From NCBI RefSeq assembly GCF_014490745.1, contig NZ_LZEU01000001.1, forward strand, positions 1,511,501 to 1,575,500: 64,000 nt of DNA. Direction: 5' to 3'. Under the pieces are notes generated by a model. The model searched no databases. It saw nothing but the letters and a program-made list of their open reading frames with translations, and was not told the origin of the DNA. The DNA is from Pseudomonas alcaligenes. Its GTDB lineage: Bacteria; Pseudomonadota; Gammaproteobacteria; Pseudomonadales; Pseudomonadaceae. Positions 56,441-64,000 of this stretch are shown here, piece by piece (the first letter of the stretch is position 1; the number at the start of each line of letters is the position of its first letter). The translations under genes were made by a program, and so were the position numbers.

Positions 56441-57034
56441 ATGTCTCGTCTTCGCTGTAGCCGCTGCTGCCGTCCGCAGGCGCATTGCCTGTGTACCCTG
56501 ATTCCCTCGTTAGCCAGCCGTACCCGGGTACTGATCCTGCAGCATCCGGACGAGGTCGGTCATGCGCTGAATACTGCGCGCCTGGCTGCGCTGGGCCTGC
56601 AGAATGCCGAGCTGGTGGTGGGCGAGCAGTTCGATCCGGCGCTCTGGACGGATGCAGCCTATCGCACCTGCCTGCTGTTTCCCGGCGATGGCGCCCAGGT
56701 TCTGCCGCTGTCGGCGACGGGTGATGCGCGAGCGCTACTGCTGGTGGTGCCGGATGGCACCTGGCGCAAGGCGCGCAAGCTGCTGCACCTCAATCCAGAG
56801 CTGGCGGCGTTGCCGCGGGTCTGTCTGCCTCAGGGGCTGCAATCGCGCTATCGCCTGCGCAAGGCCCCAGCGGAGGGTGCGCTGGCGACGCTCGAGGCGA
56901 TAGTGGTGGCGCTGGAGCTGCAAGAAGCTCCGGCTCGTTTCGACAGCCTGCTGCGCCCATTCGAGGCGTTGATCGAGGGGCAGATCGCCGCCATGGGCGC
57001 AGAAACCTTCCAGCGTAACCACCAGCGCGGCTAG
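56441..57034 (+). CDS. DTW-domain protein, tRNA-uridine aminocarboxypropyltransferase family
   Basis: A 197-residue protein with the N-terminal Cys cluster RCSRCCRPQAHCLC and LILQHPDEVGHALNTARL, and the DTW motif as VVPDGTWRKARKLL, as in TapT/YfiP-type enzymes that add acp groups to tRNA uridines. The start at 56441 follows GGAGG at about 11 bases; a TTG at 56432 is possible. The last four bases overlap the end of the convergent lapC gene. Which tRNA site is modified is inferred from the family only. Confidence 0.85.
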   Translation: MSRLRCSRCCRPQAHCLCTLIPSLASRTRVLILQHPDEVGHALNTARLAALGLQNAELVVGEQFDPALWTDAAYRTCLLFPGDGAQVLPLSATGDARALLLVVPDGTWRKARKLLHLNPELAALPRVCLPQGLQSRYRLRKAPAEGALATLEAIVVALELQEAPARFDSLLRPFEALIEGQIAAMGAETFQRNHQRG

Positions 57035-58389
57035 CGTTCGCGCAGGGCTTCCGAGCGGGCCTTGAGCACTGGCTTGAGCAGGTAGTCGAGCACGCTCTTC
57101 TCGCCGGTCATGATGTCTACGCTGGCGACCATCCCGGGGATGATCAGCAGCGGGTTCTTGTCGCCGCCCAGGTGGTTCTTCTCGGTGCGCACCTGGATCA
57201 GGTAGAAGCTGTTGCCTTCCTCGTCAGTGATGGTGTCGGCACCGATCAGCTCGAGGTCGGCCTTGAGTCCGCCGTAGATGGTGTAGTCATAGGCGGTGAA
57301 CTTGACCATGGCTTTCTGCCCCGGGTGCAGGAAGGCCACGTCCTGCGGGCGGATGCGCGCCTCGATCAGCAGGTTGTCTTCCAGTGGAACGATTTCCAGG
57401 ATGTCACTGCCCGGCTGCACCACGCCGCCGATGGTGTTGACCTTGAGCTGCTTGATCACCCCGTGTACCGGCGAGGAGACGGTGGTACGGCTGACCCGAT
57501 CCTCAATGGCGACACTGGTGGCGGTGATCTTCTGCAGCTGGGTGCGCACTTCGTTGAGTTCCTTGAGCGCATCGGTGCGGAAGGTGAGGGTCGACTCGTT
57601 GAGCCGGCTCTCGATTTCCTGCATGGCCGACTGGGCGCGCGGAATAGCCAGGTTGGTGGCGTCCAGCGAACCACGCATCTCCACTGCGCTGCGCCGCAGG
57701 CGCAGGATCTCCACCGCGGAGATGGCGCCGGTGCCGACCAGCGGCTGGGACATGTTCAGCTCCTGCTGGATCAGGCCCAGCCCCGAGCTGTACTGCTGGG
57801 CCTTGGCGCGGAATTCGGCAAGTTCCTGGGTCTTCTGCCGCAGCTGTTCCTTGAGGGTGTTCTGCTCGCTGTCCAGGCGTTGCTGGCGCGAGCGGTACAG
57901 GGCCATCTCATCTTCGGCCAGCTGTGGTGCTGTCTTGAGCAGATCCTCCGGCAGCTGCAGGGGACGCCCTTCGGCCTCGGCGCTGAGGCGCTCGACCCGG
58001 GCGACCAGGGCCAGGCGATCGGCTTCGGTTTCGCCCTGGTTGGAGATGAAGCGGGTGGCATCCAGGCGCAGCAGGACATCGCCCTTGTTCACCACCTGGC
58101 CTTCGCGAGTGAATATCTCGGTGACGATGCCGCCTTCCAGGTTCTGGATCACCTGCACCTTGCTCGACGGAATGGCCTTGCCCTGGCCGGTGGTGACTTC
58201 CTGCAGCACCGCGAATTTGGCCCAGACCACCGCTACCAGCAGCAGCGAGCACACGCTCCACACGGTGGCGCGGGCCAGCCAGGGCGAGTCCTCGAGAATG
58301 GCCCCGTCGACTTCCGGCATGAACTCGGTGTCCTGCTTGTTTTTCTGCAGGCTGCCGAAATAGTCGCGTAGGGCTTGCGTGAGTTCCAT
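57031..58389 (-). CDS. lapC: Type I secretion membrane-fusion protein LapC
   Basis: LapC (HlyD family, 452 residues) bridges the LapB ABC transporter in the inner membrane and LapE in the outer membrane. One N-terminal transmembrane helix (about 41-60) is followed by a long periplasmic coiled coil (about 125-270: RVERLSAEAEGRP ... SRLNESTLTF) and the lipoyl/barrel segments SSPVHGVIKQLKVNTIGGVVQPGSDILEIVPLEDNLLIEARI, with the C-terminal PGMVASVDIMTGEKSVLDYLLKP. GGAGG lies six bases before its ATG. lapB is the preceding gene on the strand, 27 bases upstream. Confidence 0.93.
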   Translation of the reverse strand: MELTQALRDYFGSLQKNKQDTEFMPEVDGAILEDSPWLARATVWSVCSLLLVAVVWAKFAVLQEVTTGQGKAIPSSKVQVIQNLEGGIVTEIFTREGQVVNKGDVLLRLDATRFISNQGETEADRLALVARVERLSAEAEGRPLQLPEDLLKTAPQLAEDEMALYRSRQQRLDSEQNTLKEQLRQKTQELAEFRAKAQQYSSGLGLIQQELNMSQPLVGTGAISAVEILRLRRSAVEMRGSLDATNLAIPRAQSAMQEIESRLNESTLTFRTDALKELNEVRTQLQKITATSVAIEDRVSRTTVSSPVHGVIKQLKVNTIGGVVQPGSDILEIVPLEDNLLIEARIRPQDVAFLHPGQKAMVKFTAYDYTIYGGLKADLELIGADTITDEEGNSFYLIQVRTEKNHLGGDKNPLLIIPGMVASVDIMTGEKSVLDYLLKPVLKARSEALRER

Positions 58390-58416
58390 GCGGCACCTCC
58401 TGGGAGTGTGCGTTTA

Positions 58417-60573
58417 CTACAGGGCGGCAGGGCCGACCCGGCCCCTGCGCAGAGCGTCGATCACGGCGTCTTTCGGGCCGTCGGCCACGACATGGCCGTA
58501 GTCCAGCACGATCAGGCGATCGACCAGGCTGAGCATGGAGGCGCGGTGGGTGATCAGCAGCAGCGTCTTGCCTTGTGCCCAGCTCTGCAGGCGATTGCGC
58601 AGCAGGTCTTCACTGGTGTTGTCCATGGCGCTGGTCGGTTCGTCCAGCAGCAGGATCGGCGGGTCGAGGAGCATGGCGCGGGCCAGCAGCACCGCCTGGC
58701 GCTGCCCGCCGGACAGCAGCTGCCCGCGTTCGCCCACCGGGCGGTCGAAGCCTTGTGGGTGCTGCCGGGCCAGTTCGCTCACACCGGCCAGCTCGGCCAC
58801 CTCCAGCATACGCTCGTCGCTGACGTAGCGGGCGCCGAGGGTGAGGTTGTCGCGCAGGCTGCCGGCCAGCAGCGGCAGGTCGTGGGCGACATAGCCGATC
58901 TGGTGGCGCAGGTCGGCCACATCCAGTTGGCGCAGGTCGAGGCTGTCGAGCAGGATCTGTCCCTCGCTCGGGGTATAGAAGTTCATCACCAGGCGCGCCA
59001 GGGTGCTCTTGCCCGAGCCGCTGCGGCCGATGATGCCGATGCGTTCGCCCGCGGCCATGCTCAGACTGACCTTGCTCAGCGCCGGGCTGCTTTGCCCCGG
59101 GTAGCTGAAGCTGACATTGCGCACTTCCAGGGCGCCCTTGAGGTGGGTGCGCTCCAGCGGACGCTGCTTGGCCTGACGCTCTTGCGGCAGGCTCATCAGG
59201 GCATCGGTGCTGGTCATGGTCAGCCGCGCCTGCTGGTAGCGGGTGATCAGCCCGGCGATCTGCCCGAGCGGGCCGAGCACCCGGCTGCCGAGCATGTAGC
59301 TGGCCACCAGGGCGCCGACGCTGAGGTTGCCGGCGATGATGATGTAGACCCCGGACACGATGGTGGCCATGCCGGCGAACTGCTGGAGGAACATGGTGCC
59401 GTTGGTGGCCAGGGCGGCGAGGAAGCGCGAGTGGCTGTCGAGGCGGGCGAGGGCGCCGTGGGTCTTCTCCCAGCGGTGCTGGCGTTCGCTTTCCGCGCTG
59501 CAGGCCTTGAGGGTTTCCAGGCCACTGAGGGTTTCCACCAGCAGGGCCTGGCGTTCGGCGCCCAGGGCCAGGCTTTTCTGCACGGTGTCGCGTAGGCGGG
59601 CCTGGATGATCAGGGCGAAGATGGCCGTGATCGGGAAGGCCAGCAGGGGAATCACCACCAGCCAGCCGCCGAGCAGGCCGATGACCACGATCATCAGCAG
59701 GGAGAAGGGCAGGTCGATCAGGCTGGTCAGGGTGACTGCGGTGAGGAATTCGCGCAGGCCCTGGAAGTCGTGGATGCTCTGGGCGAAGCCACCGATGGTG
59801 GTGGGGCGGGCTTTCATCTCCATGCCGGTGATGCGTTCGAACAGGGTGGCGGAGAGCACCACGTCGGTTTTCTTGCCGGCCACATCCAGCAGGTGGGCGC
59901 GTAACACCCGCAGCAGCAGTTCGAACCCGCTGCCAATGAACAGACCGATGACCAGCACCCAGAGGGTCGAGGTGGCCTGGTTGGGCACCACGCGGTCGTA
60001 GGTCTGCATGACGAACAGCGGCACCATCAGGCCCAGCAGGTTGATCAGCAGGCTGGCGAGGACGGCATCGGTGTATAGCCAGCGCGACAGCTTGAGGGTG
60101 TCGCGGAACCAGGCTTCGACCCGTGGCACCAGTGGGGTTCGGGTTTCCTCGAGCTCGTGTCGCGGGCGGGCGAAGAAGGCCCGGCCGCTGTATTCCAGGG
60201 CCAGGTGCTCGCGGTTGACCCACTGTTCGCCGCCATCCGCCTCGCACGGCAGGATCAGCAGCTGGTTCTTCGGCCCGATGCGCCGCAGAACGGCGCTGCG
60301 GCCATCCTTCAGCAACAGCAGAACCGGCAGGTTGAGCGGCGAGATGGATTCCAGGTCGCGACGCAGGATGCGCCCTTGCAGGCTGGCGCGCGCGGCAGCG
60401 CGGGGTAGCAGCTCGGCCGTCAGGCGTTGTTCGGGCAGCGGCAGACCGGCCGTGAGGCTGGCCCGGCTGGCCGAGCAGTTGTGCAGATTGCAGAGAATGA
60501 GAAGGCCATCCAGCAGCGGGTCGTCATGACTTTGCCGCTGGTCGTCGGAAGGCTTCCGCTCCATGGTGGTCAA
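58417..60573 (-). CDS. lapB: Type I secretion ABC transporter LapB
   Basis: LapB (718 residues) uses ATP to export the giant adhesin. The N-terminal ~130 residues are a C39-peptidase-like domain that lacks the catalytic Cys motif, as in other RTX exporters. Transmembrane helices span about 160-430, then the ATPase has Walker A GRSGSGKST, signature LLSGGQRQAVLLARAML, and Walker B ILLLDEPTSAMDN. TTG 60573 is used as the start because AGGAG lies about ten bases upstream; the ATG at 60564 lacks a nearby site. lapE is upstream and lapC downstream in the same direction. Confidence 0.94.
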   Translation of the reverse strand: MTTMERKPSDDQRQSHDDPLLDGLLILCNLHNCSASRASLTAGLPLPEQRLTAELLPRAAARASLQGRILRRDLESISPLNLPVLLLLKDGRSAVLRRIGPKNQLLILPCEADGGEQWVNREHLALEYSGRAFFARPRHELEETRTPLVPRVEAWFRDTLKLSRWLYTDAVLASLLINLLGLMVPLFVMQTYDRVVPNQATSTLWVLVIGLFIGSGFELLLRVLRAHLLDVAGKKTDVVLSATLFERITGMEMKARPTTIGGFAQSIHDFQGLREFLTAVTLTSLIDLPFSLLMIVVIGLLGGWLVVIPLLAFPITAIFALIIQARLRDTVQKSLALGAERQALLVETLSGLETLKACSAESERQHRWEKTHGALARLDSHSRFLAALATNGTMFLQQFAGMATIVSGVYIIIAGNLSVGALVASYMLGSRVLGPLGQIAGLITRYQQARLTMTSTDALMSLPQERQAKQRPLERTHLKGALEVRNVSFSYPGQSSPALSKVSLSMAAGERIGIIGRSGSGKSTLARLVMNFYTPSEGQILLDSLDLRQLDVADLRHQIGYVAHDLPLLAGSLRDNLTLGARYVSDERMLEVAELAGVSELARQHPQGFDRPVGERGQLLSGGQRQAVLLARAMLLDPPILLLDEPTSAMDNTSEDLLRNRLQSWAQGKTLLLITHRASMLSLVDRLIVLDYGHVVADGPKDAVIDALRRGRVGPAAL

Positions 60574-60641
60574 GGGACACTACTCCTGAGACATCGCCCG
60601 GAGGCCGCAGGATGCGACCCCAGACGATCTCTTCGCCGGTA

Positions 60642-61997
60642 CTACTTCATTTCCGGCAGGCGGGCCTCGCTCTTCACTTCGGTGAGGGCTACAGCTTCGG
60701 CCGGGGGTACGACGTTCTGTTTATGCAGCAGCTCGCCCATGGCAGAGATCACGCGGTACATGGAGAACTCTTCGGTGTAGCGCACCTCGGTGTAGCGGCG
60801 GTTGGCGGTGAAGAGTTCGTTTTCGCTGTCCAGCAAGTCCAGCAGGGTGCGTTGGCCCAGGCTGAATTGCTGTTGGTAGGCCTCGCGTACCCGCGAGGTG
60901 TAGTCCGCGTAGTCACGGGCTTTGGGGGTCTGTTTGCGGGCGTTTTCCATGGCGTCCCAGGCCAGCGAGAGGTTCTCGTTGAGCACCCGCAGGGCGTTGT
61001 TGCGAATGTCCATGGACTGGTTGATCTGGTGCGCGGCGGCCTGCAGGCGGGCCTTGTCGCGCAGGCCGTTGAACAGGTTGTAGTTCATCACCACGGCGGC
61101 GCGCCAGGTGTTGTAGTGGCCCTCGTCGCCCTGGGTGTTGTCGTCGGCGGTGGTGGCCAGTTCGGCATCGAAGCGCGGATAGAAGGGCGATTTGGCCACT
61201 TCATATTGCTTCTCGGCGGACTGCACGTCGGCTTCGGCGGATTTCAGGTAGGGGTTGTTTTCGATCACCCCTTGCCGGGCGGCGAGCAGGTCGGCGGGCA
61301 TTTCACCTTGCACGGTGCCGGGTTGCTCCAGTTCGTCGGGCATGCGACCGACGGCACTGAAGAAGTTGGCCTCGGCATCAGCCAGGTTGACCTCCTCGGT
61401 GTAGAGGTTGTTCTCGGCCAGGGCCAGACGGGCTTCGGACTGATCGAGGTCAGCGGTGCTGCCCACGCCGCGCTCGCTGCGCAGGCGGATCTGGTCATTG
61501 ATGCGCTGGTGGGCCTGCAGGTTGTTGGTGGCCAGGGTCACCATCTCGCGGCGTTTGAGCACGTCCAGGTAGACCTCGACGGTGCGCAGGGCGAGGGTCT
61601 CGGCGGTGCCCTGAATGTAGTAGGCCTTGGAGTTCACCACCGATTTGGTGCGGGCCACTTCATTGGGGGTGTTGAAACCGTCGAACAGCATTTGCCGCAG
61701 GCGCAGTTCGGCGGTGCGGTAGTTCAGGGTTTCCTTATTGTGGTCACCGAGGATCCGGGTACTCGGGCTGTCCGTTTGTTCCCGGCCATAACCGGCGAGC
61801 AGGTCGACAGTCGGCAGATAGCCACCCTTGGCCACTTTCACCTCCTCATCCGACACCAGGCGGTCATTAACGCTGGCGTGCAGTTCGGGGTGGTTGTCGA
61901 CGGTGCTCTGGATAGCTTCCGAGAGGGTCATCGACTGGGCCTGAGAACATGCCATGGCTAGCAGAATGCCACTGCAGAGCGGGGTAAGAACGCGCAT
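60642..61997 (-). CDS. lapE: TolC-family outer-membrane channel LapE
   Basis: LapE is the outer-membrane exit duct of the type I system. The 451-residue protein has a signal peptide (CSGILLAMACSQAQS) and two TolC-like repeats: MTLSEAIQSTVDNHPELHASVNDRL, then LDQSEARLALAENNLYTEEVNLADAEANFFSAVG in the first half and YEVAKSPFYPRFDAELATTADDN ... ARLQAAAHQINQSMDIRNNALRVLNENLSLAWDAMEN in the second. The start at 61997 has AAGGAG nine bases upstream. It is the first gene of a lapE-lapB-lapC operon. In some relatives lapE is elsewhere in the genome. Confidence 0.93.
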   Translation of the reverse strand: MRVLTPLCSGILLAMACSQAQSMTLSEAIQSTVDNHPELHASVNDRLVSDEEVKVAKGGYLPTVDLLAGYGREQTDSPSTRILGDHNKETLNYRTAELRLRQMLFDGFNTPNEVARTKSVVNSKAYYIQGTAETLALRTVEVYLDVLKRREMVTLATNNLQAHQRINDQIRLRSERGVGSTADLDQSEARLALAENNLYTEEVNLADAEANFFSAVGRMPDELEQPGTVQGEMPADLLAARQGVIENNPYLKSAEADVQSAEKQYEVAKSPFYPRFDAELATTADDNTQGDEGHYNTWRAAVVMNYNLFNGLRDKARLQAAAHQINQSMDIRNNALRVLNENLSLAWDAMENARKQTPKARDYADYTSRVREAYQQQFSLGQRTLLDLLDSENELFTANRRYTEVRYTEEFSMYRVISAMGELLHKQNVVPPAEAVALTEVKSEARLPEMK

Positions 61998-62461
61998 GAG
62001 GTTTTTCTCCTTATTTATATGCTCGGTTCCTGTCGCCATTTATTTGACGTTACTGCCTGGAAATGCGTTTCAGGCTTGTAACATCACAGCTAAGAACATC
62101 CTTCAGCGTAGCTAAGAAAAATTTTTCACAAGATTTATGAGAAAAAAGTCTTATGCACTCTGTGAAAACGAGCACATTGTTTTTCCCGTACAGCCGCGAA
62201 AAACGGGGCCTCTAGGCGCATTTGTGGTTGTTAGGTGATGGTCAATCGCAGTTTGGAGCATAAGGGGCGGGGATGTATCTGATGGAGTAGGTCGGTGCAG
62301 TTGGGGCGACACTTTTTTGTCGCGTTGATGAATGGTTTTTCGTAAAGCACCGTTTCACTTCTCTCAGCTTTCTCTTCGCACATCCCCTGGTTCGAAAGGT
62401 GGTTTGGCCCTTTTGAAACGTGTCGACGGTGGTCGGCAGTTGTAGTGCGGAGGAAGGAATC
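61998..62461. other. 464-base divergent region between lapE and lapA-type genes
   Basis: No gene is seen. The region from about 62085 to 62200 is AT-rich (TTTTTCACAAGATTTATGAG and nearby) and probably carries promoters for both sides. The right end has the GGAGGAAGGA ribosome binding site for 62462. I could not identify a reliable FleQ or sigma-54 site. Confidence 0.4.
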
Positions 62462-64000
62462 ATGGCTACTTTGATCGGTGTCGTCAGTCAGGTTGTCGGC
62501 GAAGTGTTTGCGGTAGCCGGCGATGGAACGCGTCGACCCCTTGCCGAAGGAGACCGTGTCTATGCCGGTGAACAGTTGGTTACCGGCCCAGGCGGCTCGG
62601 TAGCCGTTGATCTCACCAACGGGCAGGAACTCACGCTCGGCCGTGATAGCAGCATGACGCTCAATGAGCAGATGATTGCTGGTGCCGACGACTCGCAGCA
62701 GGCCAATCCACAGGATCAGACGCCTGATGCGCCTTCCAATGCCGATCTCACTGATGTCGAGAAACTGCAGGCCGCGATCGAGGCCGGCGTCGACCCGACG
62801 CAGAATGCCGAAGCCACCGCAGCAGGCCCGGGCGCAGGCGGCGCCGGTGGTGCCGGCGGAGCGGGCGGTATTGGTGGCGGCCATAGCTTCGTGTTGCTCA
62901 GTGAGACGGGCGGGGCGCTCGACCCCACCATCGGTTTCCCCACCGAAGGGCTGAATTCCGGCCCCGAGTTCCCGAATCCCGATCCGATCGTCACCCCTGA
63001 CGTGCCGAACCCCGACTTCACCCCGGACGTCGACGTCGAGTACGAAGATGCCCAAGGCCAGGTGGTAACTGGCCCGGCCATTGTCGATGAAGAGGCCCTG
63101 GGCGACGGTACCAACCCCGGCAGCAATGCCGAACAGGCCACCGGCCAGCTGGTGGTCACCTCGCCGGACGGCGTTTCCTCGCTGCAGATCCAGGACGTCA
63201 ATGGCAACTGGATCGACGTCACCAATGGCGGCGTGGTGCAGGGCCAGTACGGCGTGCTGGTGGTCGATGCCTCCGGCGGCTGGACTTACACCCTGAGCGA
63301 CAACACCCTCAACCATGGCAACCCCAATGCCACCGGTGCTGCCGACCAGGTTGGCGAAAGCTTCTCGGTGCGCGTGTTCGACCTGGATGGCGACGTCTCG
63401 CCGACCGTGCAACTCAATGTGCTGGTCAATGACGATGGCCCCGTGCTGGTCGAAGGCGAGCGCGGCCAGGTGTTCAACCAGGTCGACGAAGACGAGACCA
63501 GCGACGGCATCAGCGATGGCGACTCGATCACCAATGTCGCCAGCGGCGGCCCTGGCACCCTCACCGCGCTGGTCAACTTCGGCGCCGATGGCGTCGGCAG
63601 CTTCGGCCTGAGCGGCAGCCCGGCGGCCATTGCCTCCCTGCAAGCCCAGGGGCTGACTTCCGGCGGTGATGCCCTGAGCTACAGCGTGGTGGGTAACCTG
63701 CTGACCGCCTCGGTGGGCAGCGAAACCATCTTCACCCTGCAAGTCGGCAGCGACGGCAGCTACACCTTCACCCTGGTTGGCCAGCTCGACCATCCGACCC
63801 CCGACGGCAACGATAACGAACTGCTCGACAGCGGCATCGACTTCTCCGGAGTGCTGGCAGCCACCGACGGCGACGGCGACTCGGTCGGCACCTTCAACCA
63901 GGGCAGCTTCGTGATCCAGGTCGAAGATGACGTGCCGATCATCGTTGGCGGCTTCGAAGAAGGTGAGGGCGAAGGCCAAGGCGATTTCATCACCTTCGGG
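62462..64000 (+). CDS. lapA: LapA-type giant adhesin, N-terminal part (3' end beyond the window)
   Basis: The first 513 codons of a very large RTX-type surface adhesin; the frame is open to the window's last base. The N-terminal ~120 residues form the retention module (VVSQVVGEVFAVAGDGTRRPLAEGDRVYAGEQL, then VAVDLTNGQELTLGRDSSMTL), followed by the LapG protease site EATAAG (T119-A120-A121-G122). A Gly/Ala hinge (GAGGAGGAGGAGG) leads to acidic repeats with NDDGPVLVEGE and VEDDVPIIVGG. AAGGA lies just before the ATG. LapG, LapD and the C-terminal RTX signal are not in the window. The lapEBC secretion operon diverges from it. Cell-surface retention would be controlled by c-di-GMP through LapD. 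Confidence 0.92.
   Translation, partial: MATLIGVVSQVVGEVFAVAGDGTRRPLAEGDRVYAGEQLVTGPGGSVAVDLTNGQELTLGRDSSMTLNEQMIAGADDSQQANPQDQTPDAPSNADLTDVEKLQAAIEAGVDPTQNAEATAAGPGAGGAGGAGGAGGIGGGHSFVLLSETGGALDPTIGFPTEGLNSGPEFPNPDPIVTPDVPNPDFTPDVDVEYEDAQGQVVTGPAIVDEEALGDGTNPGSNAEQATGQLVVTSPDGVSSLQIQDVNGNWIDVTNGGVVQGQYGVLVVDASGGWTYTLSDNTLNHGNPNATGAADQVGESFSVRVFDLDGDVSPTVQLNVLVNDDGPVLVEGERGQVFNQVDEDETSDGISDGDSITNVASGGPGTLTALVNFGADGVGSFGLSGSPAAIASLQAQGLTSGGDALSYSVVGNLLTASVGSETIFTLQVGSDGSYTFTLVGQLDHPTPDGNDNELLDSGIDFSGVLAATDGDGDSVGTFNQGSFVIQVEDDVPIIVGGFEEGEGEGQGDFITFG

Noticed and set aside
62231..63979. 582-codon frame opposite the adhesin
   Set aside because: The plus strand carries the LapA retention module and acidic repeats. 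The minus frame is its shadow.

Overview
This 64 kb window is one stretch of a high-GC gammaproteobacterial chromosome. Gene content and local order point to Pseudomonas: pdxJ, nrdAB beside an RstAB-like two-component pair, argF overlapping a lone ABC ATPase, the glpD/glpR/glpK genes, aceK, an Aer-type receptor and a Lap-type adhesin with its secretion genes. There are no rRNA or tRNA genes, no prophage, no CRISPR array and no transposase gene. Most of the window is core chromosome with short intergenic gaps. The exceptions are the repeat-rich island at about 25.1-27.5 kb, the 790-base region upstream of nrdA, and a short MITE-like insertion next to glpD.

Layout. 1-4.5 kb: the 3' part of pdxJ, a membrane protein, a membrane diguanylate cyclase, a tiny gene with a SutA-like tail, a cold-shock protein, endonuclease I and a small exported protein. 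4.6-9.5 kb: PP2C phosphatase, membrane Ser/Thr kinase, tandem-FHA protein and a secreted zinc phospholipase C/P1-nuclease-like enzyme, all on one strand, resembling the signalling module of type VI secretion but with no secretion genes beside it. 9.5-25 kb: mostly housekeeping and small accessory genes (amidohydrolase, Nudix, YebC/PmpR, a divergent SDR/LysR pair, PpiC, MdaB facing a quinol-monooxygenase-like protein, lipoproteins, CAP-domain protein, RlhA, GNAT, periplasmic binding proteins). 25-27.6 kb: an exported protein built of six 20-residue repeats, two near-identical ~460 bp palindromic repeats with an inverted relative, and an AT-richer orphan gene.

27.6-35.3 kb: nrdB, nrdA, a long regulatory region with two NrdR-like boxes and a DnaA box, then a two-component system. 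35.4-41.3 kb: alpha/beta hydrolase, MITE-like element, glpD and glpR on the minus strand, ybaK and glpK on the plus strand. A GlpR-like operator lies before glpD and a second overlaps the ybaK start, and a Crc/Hfq-type A-rich motif touches the glpK ribosome binding site. glpF is not in the window. 41.3-51.4 kb: binding proteins, a PilJ-N-domain protein, a porin, a PhzF-family protein, argF plus ABC ATPase, a lipoprotein and a molybdopterin oxidoreductase. 51.6-57 kb: grxD, PAP2, aceK, aer and a DTW-domain enzyme. 57-64 kb: lapC, lapB and lapE on the minus strand, facing the first 513 codons of a LapA-type giant adhesin with a LapG-type TAAG site.

Start codons were chosen by ribosome binding site and family length, so several differ from the longest open frame. 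All family assignments come from motif recognition; no database search was run.
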